DNA from: Algibacter_G agarivorans | GTDB taxonomy: Bacteria; Bacteroidota; Bacteroidia; Flavobacteriales; Flavobacteriaceae | Length of the DNA stretch: 64,000 nucleotides | Direction of reading: 5' to 3' | Assembly (NCBI RefSeq): GCF_039543245.1 | Contig: NZ_BAABJJ010000018.1 | Location: 28,534 to 92,533 of the forward strand | Shown: one piece after another, positions 49,860 through 59,097 of the stretch | Numbering within the stretch: the first letter of the stretch is position 1 | Layout of the letters: each line of letters opens with the position of its first letter | Program-made: the position numbers and the translations under genes | The notes under the pieces: generated by a model | Databases searched by the model: none | The model's input: the letters and a program-made list of their open reading frames with translations, nothing else | What the model was told of the DNA's origin: nothing

Positions 49860-50477
49860 TTAAAGTTTTATAGAAGTCTCAAACGGAATTCTATTAATAA
49901 TACTTCTTCCCAAGGTAATTTCATCGGCATATTCTAGTTCATCACCAACCGAAATACCTCTTGCAATAGTTGAAGTGAAAATTTGAAAATCTTGAATTTG
50001 TTTAAATATATAAAAATTAGTGGTATCGCCTTCCATAGTAGAACTTAAAGCAAAAATAAGTTCTTTTACTTTTCCTTCTTTTACTTTACCTACCAAAGAT
50101 TCTATATTCAAATCATGCGGACCAATACCATCCATAGGCGAAATTTTACCACCTAAAACATGATACAATCCTTTAAAAGAGCTTGTGTTTTCGATAGCCA
50201 TAACATCTCTAACATCTTCAACTACACAAATAATATGGGCATTCCTGTTTGGATTTGAACAGATTTCACAAAGTTCAACATCGCTTATATTATGGCATGA
50301 TTTACAGAATTTCACATCTTTACGCATGGTTTGTAAAGCTTCAGACAACGCAAAGGTATGCTCTTTTGGCTGCCTTAACATATGCAGTACTAAACGCAAA
50401 GCTGTACGCTTACCTATCCCAGGTAATTGCGACATCTCATTTACTGCGCGCTCCAATAATTTTGAGGAAAATTCCAT
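49860..50477 (-). CDS. recR: Recombination mediator protein RecR
   Basis: A 205-residue RecR, which loads RecA at gaps with RecO and RecF. The N-terminal HhH region has LERAVNEMSQLPGIGKRTALRL (about 8-29), the zinc finger has CKSCHNISDVELCEIC (about 57-72), and the Toprim domain has IICVVEDVRDVMAIENT..YHVLGGKISPMDGIGP (about 80-120). Full length. It is divergent from the symporter gene upstream (117 bases apart), and a GT2 gene follows it closely. Confidence 0.96.
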   Translation of the reverse strand: MEFSSKLLERAVNEMSQLPGIGKRTALRLVLHMLRQPKEHTFALSEALQTMRKDVKFCKSCHNISDVELCEICSNPNRNAHIICVVEDVRDVMAIENTSSFKGLYHVLGGKISPMDGIGPHDLNIESLVGKVKEGKVKELIFALSSTMEGDTTNFYIFKQIQDFQIFTSTIARGISVGDELEYADEITLGRSIINRIPFETSIKL

Positions 50478-50593
50478 AATTGCGAAATTACTATTTAGTC
50501 GTGAATTTCACTAATTTAAGCGAACTCTTTTAAAACAACTCATGCGCGTTTGCAATTTAAATTTGTACATTCCAAACCTGAAAACACGTATCT

Positions 50594-52042
50594 ATGTCGG
50601 CAACACAAATCATTCTCCTTATATCAGCCTATTTTGTGGTCTTAATTATAATCTCTTATCTTACTGGAAAAGAAGATAGTAATGACGCTTTTTTTAAAGC
50701 CAACAAATCTGCTCCTTGGTATTTAGTAGCTTTTGGAATGATAGGCGCATCACTTTCTGGTGTAACATTTATTTCTGTTCCTGGTGCGGTTGAAGTAAAA
50801 CAATTTGGATATCTACAGGTCGTCTTTGGCTACTTTTTTGGATATTTAGTTATTGCTTATGTGCTACTTCCTATTTATTATAAGCTGAATTTAACTTCTA
50901 TTTACACCTATTTGAAAGATCGGTTTGGCAATGTTAGCTACAAAACGGGGTCTGTTGCTTTTTTAATTTCAAGGGTTATTGGTGCCGCTTTTAGATTGTT
51001 TTTGGTTGCAAAAGTGTTACAACTATTAATATTTGACCAGTATCATATTCCTTTTACAATTACCGTTATCATTACTATTGCTCTCATTTGGCTTTACACT
51101 TTTAAAGGTGGCATTAAAACCATCATATTTACGGATACCTTGCAAACACTTTTTATGCTTATTTCTGTAGTGGTGACTATTGCTTTTTTGGCTTCTGCTT
51201 TAGACCTGAATAGTATTTCTGAAGTTTACACCAATGTAAAAGAAAACGCTATGAGCAAAGTTTTTTTCTTTGACGATGTTAATAATGCACAATATTTTAT
51301 CAAGAGCTTTCTTGCTGGTATGTTTATTACTATAACTATGACTGGTTTAGATCAAGATATGATGCAAAAAAACCTGACTTGTAAAAACTTAAAAGAAGCA
51401 CAAAAGAACATGATTTCTTTTAGTGTGGTTTTAGTTTTTGTGAATATTTTATTTCTAGTTTTAGGGTTACTATTAACACAATATGCAAATCAGCATGGCA
51501 TTACAGCTAAAAAAGATGATTTGTTTCCAACCATAGCCATGCTACCAGAGATTGGTGTTATGACCTCAGCCTTCTTTTTACTTGGTTTAATTGCTGCCGC
51601 TTATTCTAGTGCCGATTCCGCTTTAACATCATTAACGACATCGTTTTGTATTGATATTATCGAATTAGATAAAAAGCCAAAAGAATCTCAAAAACGGGTT
51701 AGAAAACGTACTCACATTTTCATTAGCCTAGTGTTGGTTATCGTGATCGTTATGTTTGATGCTATTTTTAAAGATGTTTCGGTTATTTGGGAATTATTCA
51801 AAGCCGCTGGCTACACTTATGGGCCACTATTAGGTTTATTCGCTTTTGGCATATTCACTAAAACTCAATTAAAAGACAAATACGTTTGGATAATAGCCAT
51901 CATTGCTCCAATCATTTCATATATAATTAATGAATATTCTGTTGATTTATTAAATGGCTATCAAATAGGATTTGAAATATTAATTATAAACGGCATTTTA
52001 ACGTTCTTGGGATTAATATTGATTAGTAGAAAGCAACACTAA
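50594..52042 (+). CDS. Sodium:solute symporter family transporter
   Basis: A 482-residue integral membrane protein of the SSS family with about 13 hydrophobic segments. Sodium-site-type residues lie in GMIGASLSGVTFISVPGAV (about 52-70). SYKTGSVAFLISRVIGAAFRLFLV, TDTLQTLFMLISVVV and AAAYSSADSALTSLTTSF (about 335-352, with the S-A-D-S-A-L-T-S core) are conserved blocks. The substrate is not evident. Its last 30 bases overlap the end of the convergent CoA-binding gene. Confidence 0.88.
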   Translation: MSATQIILLISAYFVVLIIISYLTGKEDSNDAFFKANKSAPWYLVAFGMIGASLSGVTFISVPGAVEVKQFGYLQVVFGYFFGYLVIAYVLLPIYYKLNLTSIYTYLKDRFGNVSYKTGSVAFLISRVIGAAFRLFLVAKVLQLLIFDQYHIPFTITVIITIALIWLYTFKGGIKTIIFTDTLQTLFMLISVVVTIAFLASALDLNSISEVYTNVKENAMSKVFFFDDVNNAQYFIKSFLAGMFITITMTGLDQDMMQKNLTCKNLKEAQKNMISFSVVLVFVNILFLVLGLLLTQYANQHGITAKKDDLFPTIAMLPEIGVMTSAFFLLGLIAAAYSSADSALTSLTTSFCIDIIELDKKPKESQKRVRKRTHIFISLVLVIVIVMFDAIFKDVSVIWELFKAAGYTYGPLLGLFAFGIFTKTQLKDKYVWIIAIIAPIISYIINEYSVDLLNGYQIGFEILIINGILTFLGLILISRKQH

Positions 52043-52375
52043 AGTACAAGCGGCTTCAAAATCAATATCGTTTTCTTTTAAAATCTTATAAAATTCAGGA
52101 TTTTCAGTTCCTGGATTAAAAATAACACGCTTTGGTCTTAACGAAACAATATAATTATAATAATCTTCCTGTCTTTTAGGATTTAAATACAATGTTACGG
52201 TGTCTATATTTTTATAAGGTAAAAGCTCAGCATCAATTTCTATTCCTGAAACCATTCCTTTTTTCATACCAAAAGCCACAACTTCATATTCATTTGCAAC
52301 TAATCGCTGTATAGCGTAATTAGAATACCTGTTAAGTTTTAAAGATGCCCCAAACACCAATGTTTTTTTATTCAT
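52013..52375 (-). CDS. CoA-binding protein (YccU-like)
   Basis: A 120-residue single-domain protein with a Rossmann CoA-binding fold. KTLVFGASLKLNRYSNYAIQRLV (3-25) is the nucleotide-binding start, GIEIDAELL and PKRVIFNPGTENPEF (about 80-94) the later conserved blocks, and E-A-C-T-L-V-L the end, as in the CoA_binding_2 family (PF13380). It probably binds acyl-CoA, with no enzyme activity known. The 3' end overlaps the symporter gene tail by 30 bases. Confidence 0.85.
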   Translation of the reverse strand: MNKKTLVFGASLKLNRYSNYAIQRLVANEYEVVAFGMKKGMVSGIEIDAELLPYKNIDTVTLYLNPKRQEDYYNYIVSLRPKRVIFNPGTENPEFYKILKENDIDFEAACTLVLLSTNQY

Positions 52376-52640
52376 ACGTTGAACTCATTTAAACTTTTTT
52401 TAATTGGCTGTAAAATGATATTTTTCACTCACTTTTTATCTTTTTATAACTCCGTAACGATGCTATGCAGTTCAAAAAAGTCTTCAATTGAGCAAAACAC
52501 CTCTATTTTTCGCTTCAATCAAAAAAGTTTAAACCAGTTTGTTAAAAAAAAGTTAATACTAAAAAACATAGTAACATAAATTAAAGTAAAGCGTCTATAA
52601 ATATACATCAATTAATCAATCAAAAAACGAATCAAATTAA

Positions 52641-55118
52641 ATGAAAAGACTCCTCTTTTTGTGCTTTATTTTATTATCAACATCTGCAAAAGCACATACC
52701 ACAGACCCCGAAACAGATGCAGACAAAACTGGCAGCATATCAGGAAAAGTATTAGACGCAGAATTAAAGCAACCCTTACCTTACGTTAATATTATTATAA
52801 AAAATACATCTGGTAAAACTATAACCGGAAGTATCACGCTAGACGATGGTACTTTTGAAATTAAAAAAATCATAGCAGGACATATTATTGTAAGCGTTCA
52901 ATATATTGGCTATAAAACTTACAATAAAGAAATTGATTTTGGTAAAAGGAACTACAAAGTCAATTTAGGAAATATATTCTTAGAAGAAGATATAGAGGCC
53001 TTAGATGAAGTTACCGTAATTGCTGAAGTATCTACTATCCAACAAAAAATAGACAGGAAAATTATAAATGTTGGAAAAGATTTGGCAGCCTTAGGGACTG
53101 CATCCGAATTAATGACAGCCGTACCTTCAGTAAGTGTTGATGCACAAACTGGAGATATTAGTTTACGTGGCAATCAAAATGTTAGAGTTATGGTAGATGG
53201 GAAATTTTCTAATATTCCTACGGCTCAATTATTACGACAAATTCCTTCTACATCAATAAAACAAATTGAATTGATAACTAATCCGTCAGCCAAATATAAT
53301 CCTGAAGGAATGAGCGGCATTATAAATATAGTGCTTCATAAAAACACCATGATTGGTTTTAATGGTAGTTTTAATACCGGAATAAGACATCAAAGAGAAG
53401 CGAAATTTAATAGTTCAATAGACATGAACTATAGAAATGGAAAAATCAATGTTTTTGGCAGCTACGGAAACAACATTGAAAAAAAACAAACTAATGGACT
53501 TATAACACAAATAGAAAAAAATGCATTTCAAACCCTGAGTTTATTTGATAATAATAAATCTCATCTTTATAAATTAGGTGTTGATTTGTATTTGAATGAC
53601 AAAAACACTATTTCAGTTTTTACAAATCAAAATATTTTCGATGGTAAAAATTTATCGACCTCCAATTTCGTATTCAATGAGAACATATCTAATAATCAAA
53701 TTCAAATTAATGATGGACTTAGAGAAAATAGCGCATCACAATACAACTTTGATTACAAACTAGATTTTGATAAAAAAGGACATAATATTGAATTAGAAAT
53801 TGATTATAATATTTTTACTAATACTATTGAAACAGACAACGTACTTAGCGGATTAAACATTAGACCAAGCTACCTTGAACTCACAAATACCGACAGAATT
53901 AATACAACTATAAATCTAGATTATGTAAATCCATTATCGGAAAAGTCTAAATTGGAACTTGGGTTACAAGCAAGATTATTTGATAACGAAATTATTTATG
54001 AATCTGATGGTAGAATAAGAAACCAAAGTGGAGATTACATCCCAACATTTACTGATTTTGACTATAAGAGAGATATCTATTCTGCTTATGCTAGTTATTC
54101 AAAAAAGTTTGAAAAATGGACCTATCAATTAGGTCTTAGAGCAGAAAGCGTTAATGTTGATGCCAATGCTGTTGAAACAGATTTAACAACTAATTTTAAA
54201 ACTCTCATTCCTTTTAATAATGATTATTTTCAAGTCTATCCATCCGCGTTCTTTACATATAATCCATCCGATAAAAACGCTTATCAATTAAGTTATAGCA
54301 GAAGAGTTGACAGACCTGGAATTGGTCAAGTAAATCCAATCCCGAAATGGAACACGCCTCTTGTTTCTGATTTTGGAAATCAAGAGCTAGAACCACAATT
54401 CACAAACTCCTTAGAGGTAAACTATACAAGAAACCTTAAAAAAGGAAATATCACTGGAGGTGTGTTTTATAGAATAATTGAAGATGAAATTAATAGAGCC
54501 GTTTTTGTTGACAAATCTGACTTAACATCAAATAGAATCATATTAACTTTCGACAATTTTGAAAACACATCAGCTTATGGTCTTGAATTATCAAGTAACT
54601 ATAAACCAACAAAATGGTGGAGTTTAAATGCTAGTTTCGATTTATACACTCAAACGCAAAAAGGTATTGCACAACGTATAGATCCTACGCTAATAAATCC
54701 AACGGAAAATGACATTGTTACTGAAACTGTTGAAGTAGATAATGTTATTTGGAATTTTAGGATATTCAACAACTTTAAAGCAAGTAAAAAATTGACTCTT
54801 ACCGCTTTTGCAATGTACCGTGGAAAAGATACTGGTTTAAATTTTGAAGTAGACCCCATGTATTTTGTAAATCTAGGTGCTCGCTATGCATTCTTAGAAG
54901 ATAATAGAGCAACTCTAAGTTTAAGCTTTAATGACGTTTTTGACACTCAAAAAATTGCAGTTGTAAGTGAAAGACCATTTTTGCAAACCGCCAAATTCTC
55001 TCCAGAATTCAGAACTGTTTCTGCAAACATTTCATATAGATTTGGTGACGGAAAATATCGTGCTAAAGCTCGTAAACGAAGAGATAATAATGAAAAATCT
55101 TCTGGCGGAGGATTCTAA
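52641..55118 (+). CDS. TonB-dependent receptor family outer-membrane beta-barrel protein
   Basis: An 825-residue outer-membrane protein. Signal peptide MKRLLFLCFILLSTSAKAH. Residues about 30-115 are a CarboxypepD_reg domain (GSISGKVLDAELKQPLPYVN). Residues about 125-235 are the plug (IGKDLAALGTASELMTAVPSV-type start, then GDISLRGNQNVRVMVDGKFSN). The remainder is the large OMP_b-brl_3 barrel typical of Bacteroidota (SYSRRVDRPGIGQVNP), ending with the aromatic NISYRFGDGKYR strand and a basic tail of Lys and Arg residues. No SusD-like partner follows, so it is not a polysaccharide-utilisation locus. The stop codon overlaps the MITE-like repeat at 55118. Confidence 0.88.
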   Translation: MKRLLFLCFILLSTSAKAHTTDPETDADKTGSISGKVLDAELKQPLPYVNIIIKNTSGKTITGSITLDDGTFEIKKIIAGHIIVSVQYIGYKTYNKEIDFGKRNYKVNLGNIFLEEDIEALDEVTVIAEVSTIQQKIDRKIINVGKDLAALGTASELMTAVPSVSVDAQTGDISLRGNQNVRVMVDGKFSNIPTAQLLRQIPSTSIKQIELITNPSAKYNPEGMSGIINIVLHKNTMIGFNGSFNTGIRHQREAKFNSSIDMNYRNGKINVFGSYGNNIEKKQTNGLITQIEKNAFQTLSLFDNNKSHLYKLGVDLYLNDKNTISVFTNQNIFDGKNLSTSNFVFNENISNNQIQINDGLRENSASQYNFDYKLDFDKKGHNIELEIDYNIFTNTIETDNVLSGLNIRPSYLELTNTDRINTTINLDYVNPLSEKSKLELGLQARLFDNEIIYESDGRIRNQSGDYIPTFTDFDYKRDIYSAYASYSKKFEKWTYQLGLRAESVNVDANAVETDLTTNFKTLIPFNNDYFQVYPSAFFTYNPSDKNAYQLSYSRRVDRPGIGQVNPIPKWNTPLVSDFGNQELEPQFTNSLEVNYTRNLKKGNITGGVFYRIIEDEINRAVFVDKSDLTSNRIILTFDNFENTSAYGLELSSNYKPTKWWSLNASFDLYTQTQKGIAQRIDPTLINPTENDIVTETVEVDNVIWNFRIFNNFKASKKLTLTAFAMYRGKDTGLNFEVDPMYFVNLGARYAFLEDNRATLSLSFNDVFDTQKIAVVSERPFLQTAKFSPEFRTVSANISYRFGDGKYRAKARKRRDNNEKSSGGGF

Positions 55119-55162
55119 TACCAATTAATTATTTAAAATAAGCCATAAATAATAATTGGCAT
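55118..55162. mobile_element. Short MITE-like copy overlapping the TonB receptor stop
   Basis: ATACCAATTA..AAAATAAGCCATA and AATAATAATTGGCAT are complementary ends of a 45-bp unit. The outer bases match the 162-bp element at 19419-19580, with its middle deleted. Its first base is the last base of the TAA stop. Confidence 0.55.
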
Positions 55163-55171
55163 AAAACAAAA

Positions 55172-55225
55172 ATTTAATACCCTGCATAATAGTTGATGGT
55201 TAGTATTACTGCAAGGGTATTAAAT
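55172..55225 (+). terminator. Stem-loop terminator after the TonB receptor gene
   Basis: ATTTAATACCC.TGCA pairs with TGCAAGGGTATTAAAT. A second hairpin follows at 55229. Confidence 0.6.
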
Positions 55226-55228
55226 AAG

Positions 55229-55259
55229 AAACCTCAAAACTTACATGTTTTGGGGTTTT
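55229..55259 (+). terminator. Second terminator hairpin after the TonB receptor gene
   Basis: AAACCTCAAAAC pairs with GTTTTGGGGTTT (one G-U pair) around TTACAT and is followed by a T-rich tract. Confidence 0.7.
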
Positions 55260-55587
55260 ATTCTTTAAAAACCTAAGGTATGACAAAAAAAATGTTAAAT
55301 TTTTAAATATCACACAATAAAAGTAATAACCTAACGTTAAACATATTATACAATCTAGCTAATAAACGAAAGAATAATTATTTAGAGTTAGTCGTCTACA
55401 AACAAAATTCGTAATTAAAAGATTAGTATGTTTAAAAAGAACTCGAAATAATTATTTCGAGTTTTCTTGTTTAAAATATGTTAAAATTAGTTAAATTTTA
55501 AGACGGCATGCAATATTATTGCAAATATTACGTCTAAGGTATTAAGATTCTTCATATAAGTGTTAGTTGAAGTTGATTAATAGCTAG
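55260..55587. other. Gene-free interval with a perfect palindrome
   Basis: About 330 bases without a coding frame between two terminators. 55440-55463 is AACTCGAAATAA/TTATTTCGAGTT, a perfect 24-base palindrome followed by TTTCTTGTTT, which could end a small plus-strand RNA. No known RNA family was recognised. Confidence 0.4.
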
Positions 55588-55619
55588 AAAAACCCGAAAC
55601 TTAAAAGTTTCGGGTTTTT
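55588..55619 (-). terminator. Terminator of fabH
   Basis: AAAAACCCGAAACTT pairs perfectly (15 bp) with AAGTTTCGGGTTTTT around 2 bases. It lies 24 bases past the fabH stop. Confidence 0.88.
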
Positions 55620-55642
55620 CGTTTTCATATAAAATTAGATAT

Positions 55643-56650
55643 TTAACTCCATTTAATAATAGCACTTGCCCAAGTAAACCCACTACCAAAAGCCGCTAAA
55701 ACAACGTTATCGCCTTCTTTTATTTTGCCTTCTTCCCAAGCTTCGGTTAATGCAATAATTACAGATGCAGCAGTGGTGTTACCATATTTCATAATATTAT
55801 TGAACACTTGGTCGTCTCTTAAACCAAATCTCTTCTGTATAAATTGTGCAATACGTAAATTCGCTTGATGCGGAATCAACATATCAATATCTTCTTTTTG
55901 AAGGTTGTTTTTAGCCAAACCTTCCATAATCACTTCGCTAAAACGTACCACGGCATGTTTAAAAACAAATGTACCATCCATATAAGGGAAATAAGACACA
56001 TCTTCTTCTTTAGATTCTAAAATCTCTGGAACCCAATGCGCAATACTTGGAGATGCTACAATCAATTTATCGGCATATTTACCTTCACTGTGTAAATGTG
56101 TAGACAGAATACCTTTAGTGGTATCTTCTTCTCTTGAAAGCACACAAGCCCCTGCTCCATCACCAAAAATAACAGTTACACCACGGCCTCGCGTTGTTTT
56201 ATCCAAACCATTACTATGATATTCTGCACCTATAACAAGTATGTTTTTATACATGCCCGTTTTTATAAACTGATCGGCCACAGAAATAGCGTATACAAAA
56301 CCAGAACACTGATTCCTAACATCTAAAGCGCCGACAGTTGGCATATCCAACATATCTTGAATTTGAACGCCACATCCAGGAAAATAATAATCTGGACTTA
56401 AGGTTGCAAACACAATAAAATCGATATCATCTTTAGTTAAACCTGAACGCTCAATGGCGATTCGCGCTGCTTTGGCTCCCATTACTGCTGATGTATCATC
56501 CGATCCTTCAGGAATCCATCGACGTTCCTTTATACCTGTACGTTCTTGTATCCATTCATCGTTAGTATCCATCATTTTAGATAAATCATCATTAGTAACC
56601 ACATGATCTGGCACATATTTACCTAAGCCTATTATTTTCGAGTTATACAT
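55643..56650 (-). CDS. fabH: 3-oxoacyl-ACP synthase III (FabH-like)
   Basis: A 335-residue thiolase-fold enzyme that starts fatty acid synthesis from acetyl-CoA and malonyl-ACP. The start MYNSKIIGLGKYVPDHVVTN has the G-x-G-x-Y-x-P block. The catalytic Cys is in VRNQCSGFVYAI (about 113), the His in IPHQANLRI (about 258), and the Asn in GNTTAASVII (about 290). The closing is LAAFGSGFTWASAIIKW. FabH of another substrate class (branched or hydroxy) cannot be excluded, because Bacteroidota often carry several KASIII paralogues. Confidence 0.9.
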   Translation of the reverse strand: MYNSKIIGLGKYVPDHVVTNDDLSKMMDTNDEWIQERTGIKERRWIPEGSDDTSAVMGAKAARIAIERSGLTKDDIDFIVFATLSPDYYFPGCGVQIQDMLDMPTVGALDVRNQCSGFVYAISVADQFIKTGMYKNILVIGAEYHSNGLDKTTRGRGVTVIFGDGAGACVLSREEDTTKGILSTHLHSEGKYADKLIVASPSIAHWVPEILESKEEDVSYFPYMDGTFVFKHAVVRFSEVIMEGLAKNNLQKEDIDMLIPHQANLRIAQFIQKRFGLRDDQVFNNIMKYGNTTAASVIIALTEAWEEGKIKEGDNVVLAAFGSGFTWASAIIKWS

Positions 56651-56680
56651 ATAAAAAACATGTTTTTTATTTCCGACAAT

Positions 56681-56696
56681 CCCGATAGCTATCGGG
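56681..56696. repeat. Dispersed palindrome CCCGATAGCTATCGGG
   Basis: Same 16-base perfect palindrome as at 25127-25142 and 39814-39829, with a one-base variant at 47311. Here it stands alone, upstream of fabH on its 5' side. Confidence 0.6.
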
Positions 56697-56770
56697 AGGA
56701 AATCTTAATTAGAATAACAAAGTACAAAATAATACCATCAAATTCCAAAAACTAAAACCAAACTTCAAAA

Positions 56771-56843
56771 TTCCAAAAAGGCTAAATACCAAAAACTATC
56801 GAGATGGTCTTTTTTTGTCTTTTGGAATTTAGCCTTTTTGGAA
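56771..56843. repeat. 17-bp perfect inverted repeat upstream of htpG
   Basis: TTCCAAAAAGGCTAAAT (56771-56787) is perfectly complementary to 56827-56843. The 39-base loop contains ACCAAAAAC and a run of T. Lies between the divergent fabH and htpG genes. Confidence 0.7.
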
Positions 56844-56942
56844 ATTTACTTTTTCTACAGAAAAAGTTGTGTCAGTTTGTCATATTTCCGCAATTGGCAT
56901 TTTTGTTGTCTATACGTTACGAGAATATAAAAATTAAAATTA

Positions 56943-56971
56943 ATCAGATTCCCATCTTCATGGGAATGACA
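56943..56971 (+). repeat. REP-like palindrome (ATCAGATTCCCAT..ATGGGAATGACA)
   Basis: GATTCCCAT pairs with ATGGGAATG around CTTC. It ends 15 bases before the htpG start codon and would form a hairpin in the leader. Confidence 0.7.
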
Positions 56972-56985
56972 AATAACAATTCATT

Positions 56986-58899
56986 ATGACAAAAGGAAAC
57001 ATTAATGTATCGGTTGAAAACATCTTCCCACTCATTAAAAAATTCTTGTACAGCGACCACGAAATATTTTTACGTGAGCTTATTAGTAACGCTACAGATG
57101 CAACATTAAAGCTTAAGCACCTAACTCAAGTTGGCGATACCAAAGTTGAATATGGTAATCCACAAATAGAGATTAAAATTGATAAAGAAGGCAAAAAACT
57201 TCATATTATTGATCAGGGCTTAGGTATGACTGCTGAAGAAGTTGAAAAATACATCAACCAAATCGCTTTTTCTGGAGCAGAAGAGTTTTTAGATAAATAT
57301 AAAGATTCTGCTAAAGATTCAGGAATCATCGGTCATTTTGGTCTTGGTTTCTATTCAGCATTTATGGTTGCTGAAAAAGTTGAAATTATTACAAAATCTT
57401 ATAAAGATGAACCCGCAGCGCATTGGACTTGTGATGGATCTCCAGAATTCACATTAGAACCGTCTGACAAAACAGAAAGAGGCTCAGAAATCATCCTTCA
57501 TATAGCTGAAGATTCTACAGAGTTTTTAGAAGAAAGCAGAATTAGCGAGTTATTATTAAAATATAACAAGTTTATGCCTGTGCCAATTAAATTTGGAACT
57601 AAAGAAATAAACGACCCAGAGCATGAGCCTAAAACAACAAAAGATAAAGACGGTAAAGAAACCACAGAACCACATAGAAAAATAACTGTTGATAATATTA
57701 TCAACAACCCAAATCCAGCTTGGACTAAACAACCAGCTGAATTAGAAGATGAGGATTATAGTAACTTTTATAGAGAATTGTACCCAATGCAATTTGAAGA
57801 ACCTCTATTCAACATTCACTTAAATGTAGATTATCCATTTAATTTAACTGGGATTTTATATTTTCCTAAAATGTCTAATGACATTCAAATACAAAAGGAT
57901 AAAATTCAACTGTATCAAAACCAAGTTTATGTAACTGATAATGTTGAAGGTATCGTTCCAGAATTTTTGACTATGTTACGTGGTGTTATTGATTCTCCAG
58001 ATATTCCATTAAACGTATCGCGTTCGTATTTACAAGCCGATGGTGCGGTTAAAAAGATTTCATCTTACATTACCAGAAAAGTTGCCGATAAATTAAAATC
58101 GTTATTCAATAATAACCGTGAGGATTTTGAAGCCAAATGGAACGATATTAAAATCGTTATTGAATACGGTATGCTTTCCGAAGAAAAATTCTTTGAAAAA
58201 GCAGATGCATTTGCACTATACCCAACCGTTGATGGTAAATATTATACTTACGAAGAGTTATTCAACAAAATAAAAGCAAATCAAACGGATAAGGATGGCA
58301 AATTAGTTATTCTATATGCTTCTGATAAAGATGCGCAACACAGCTACATTGAATCTGCTAAAGCTAAAGATTACGAGGTTTTATTATTAGATTCTCCAAT
58401 CGTATCACATTTAATCCAAAAGCTAGAAAGCACGAAAGAAAACATTACGTTTGCTCGTGTTGATGGTGATCATGTTAACAATTTAATTAAGAAAGATGAA
58501 ACAACAATTTCTAAATTAGATGAAGACCAAACAAAAGCTTTAGATGCATTATTGAAAGAAGTTATTCCTTCGGAAAAATTTATGGTACAATTGGAAGCTA
58601 TGGATAGCAACGAATCGCCTTTCACGATAACGCAACCGGAATTTATGCGTAGAATGAAAGAAATGCAAGCTTCTGGAGGTGGTGGAGGTATGAATATGTT
58701 TGGAAGTATGCCAGAAATGTACAACCTTGTTGTTAATACAAATTCTGAATTAGTTGGCGAAATTCTTGGCACTAAAACCAAAAAGAAACAAGAGCGCTTA
58801 ATTACGCAAAGTTTAGATTTGGCAAGGCTATCTCAAGGATTGCTTAAAGGTGAAGAACTAACAAACTTTATCAAGCGTAGTTACGAAATGATAAAATAG
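56986..58899 (+). CDS. htpG: Molecular chaperone HtpG (Hsp90)
   Basis: A 637-residue Hsp90. The N-terminal ATPase domain has LRELISNATDATLKL (about 27-41), IIDQGLGMTAEEVEKYIN (about 76-93) and GHFGLGFYSAFMVAEKVEI (about 114-132). The middle domain contains FNIHLNVDYPFNLTGILYFPK and LNVSRSYLQ. The dimerisation domain follows, with a Gly-rich patch (MQASGGGGGMNMFG) at about 562-575. It begins MTKGNINVSVENIFPLIKKF. No heat-shock box was recognised; a REP-like hairpin and an inverted repeat lie upstream. Confidence 0.96.
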   Translation: MTKGNINVSVENIFPLIKKFLYSDHEIFLRELISNATDATLKLKHLTQVGDTKVEYGNPQIEIKIDKEGKKLHIIDQGLGMTAEEVEKYINQIAFSGAEEFLDKYKDSAKDSGIIGHFGLGFYSAFMVAEKVEIITKSYKDEPAAHWTCDGSPEFTLEPSDKTERGSEIILHIAEDSTEFLEESRISELLLKYNKFMPVPIKFGTKEINDPEHEPKTTKDKDGKETTEPHRKITVDNIINNPNPAWTKQPAELEDEDYSNFYRELYPMQFEEPLFNIHLNVDYPFNLTGILYFPKMSNDIQIQKDKIQLYQNQVYVTDNVEGIVPEFLTMLRGVIDSPDIPLNVSRSYLQADGAVKKISSYITRKVADKLKSLFNNNREDFEAKWNDIKIVIEYGMLSEEKFFEKADAFALYPTVDGKYYTYEELFNKIKANQTDKDGKLVILYASDKDAQHSYIESAKAKDYEVLLLDSPIVSHLIQKLESTKENITFARVDGDHVNNLIKKDETTISKLDEDQTKALDALLKEVIPSEKFMVQLEAMDSNESPFTITQPEFMRRMKEMQASGGGGGMNMFGSMPEMYNLVVNTNSELVGEILGTKTKKKQERLITQSLDLARLSQGLLKGEELTNFIKRSYEMIK

Positions 58900-58906
58900 G
58901 GTGTTT

Positions 58907-58935
58907 TGTCATTCCCTCGAAGAAGGGAATCTCAT
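58907..58935 (-). repeat. REP-like palindrome (inverted)
   Basis: On the minus strand ATGAGATTCCCTTCTTC..GGGAATGACA. It lies 8 bases after the htpG stop. Confidence 0.7.
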
Positions 58936-58984
58936 AAATTATAAAGAAAAACTTTTTCGCTTCCACGCAAATGTTACATATATT

Positions 58985-59015
58985 AAAACCACTTTGTGCA
59001 AACAAGGTGGTTTTT
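58985..59015 (+). terminator. Terminator after htpG
   Basis: AAAACCACTTTGT pairs with ACAAGGTGGTTTT (one G-U pair) and is followed by a T-rich tract. Nearly identical to the terminator at 59942-59977. Confidence 0.8.
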
Positions 59016-59097
59016 GTTTGCCTATATTTTTAAAAAAGGATTGTAATTCCAAAAACTAAATCAATTATATTTACCACCTCAAAAAAAAAAATATCAT

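Noticed and set aside
52379..52579. Plus-strand frame of 66 codons before the TonB receptor
   Set aside because: Low-complexity Phe/Lys-rich sequence, no homology recognised, and no promoter box nearby.
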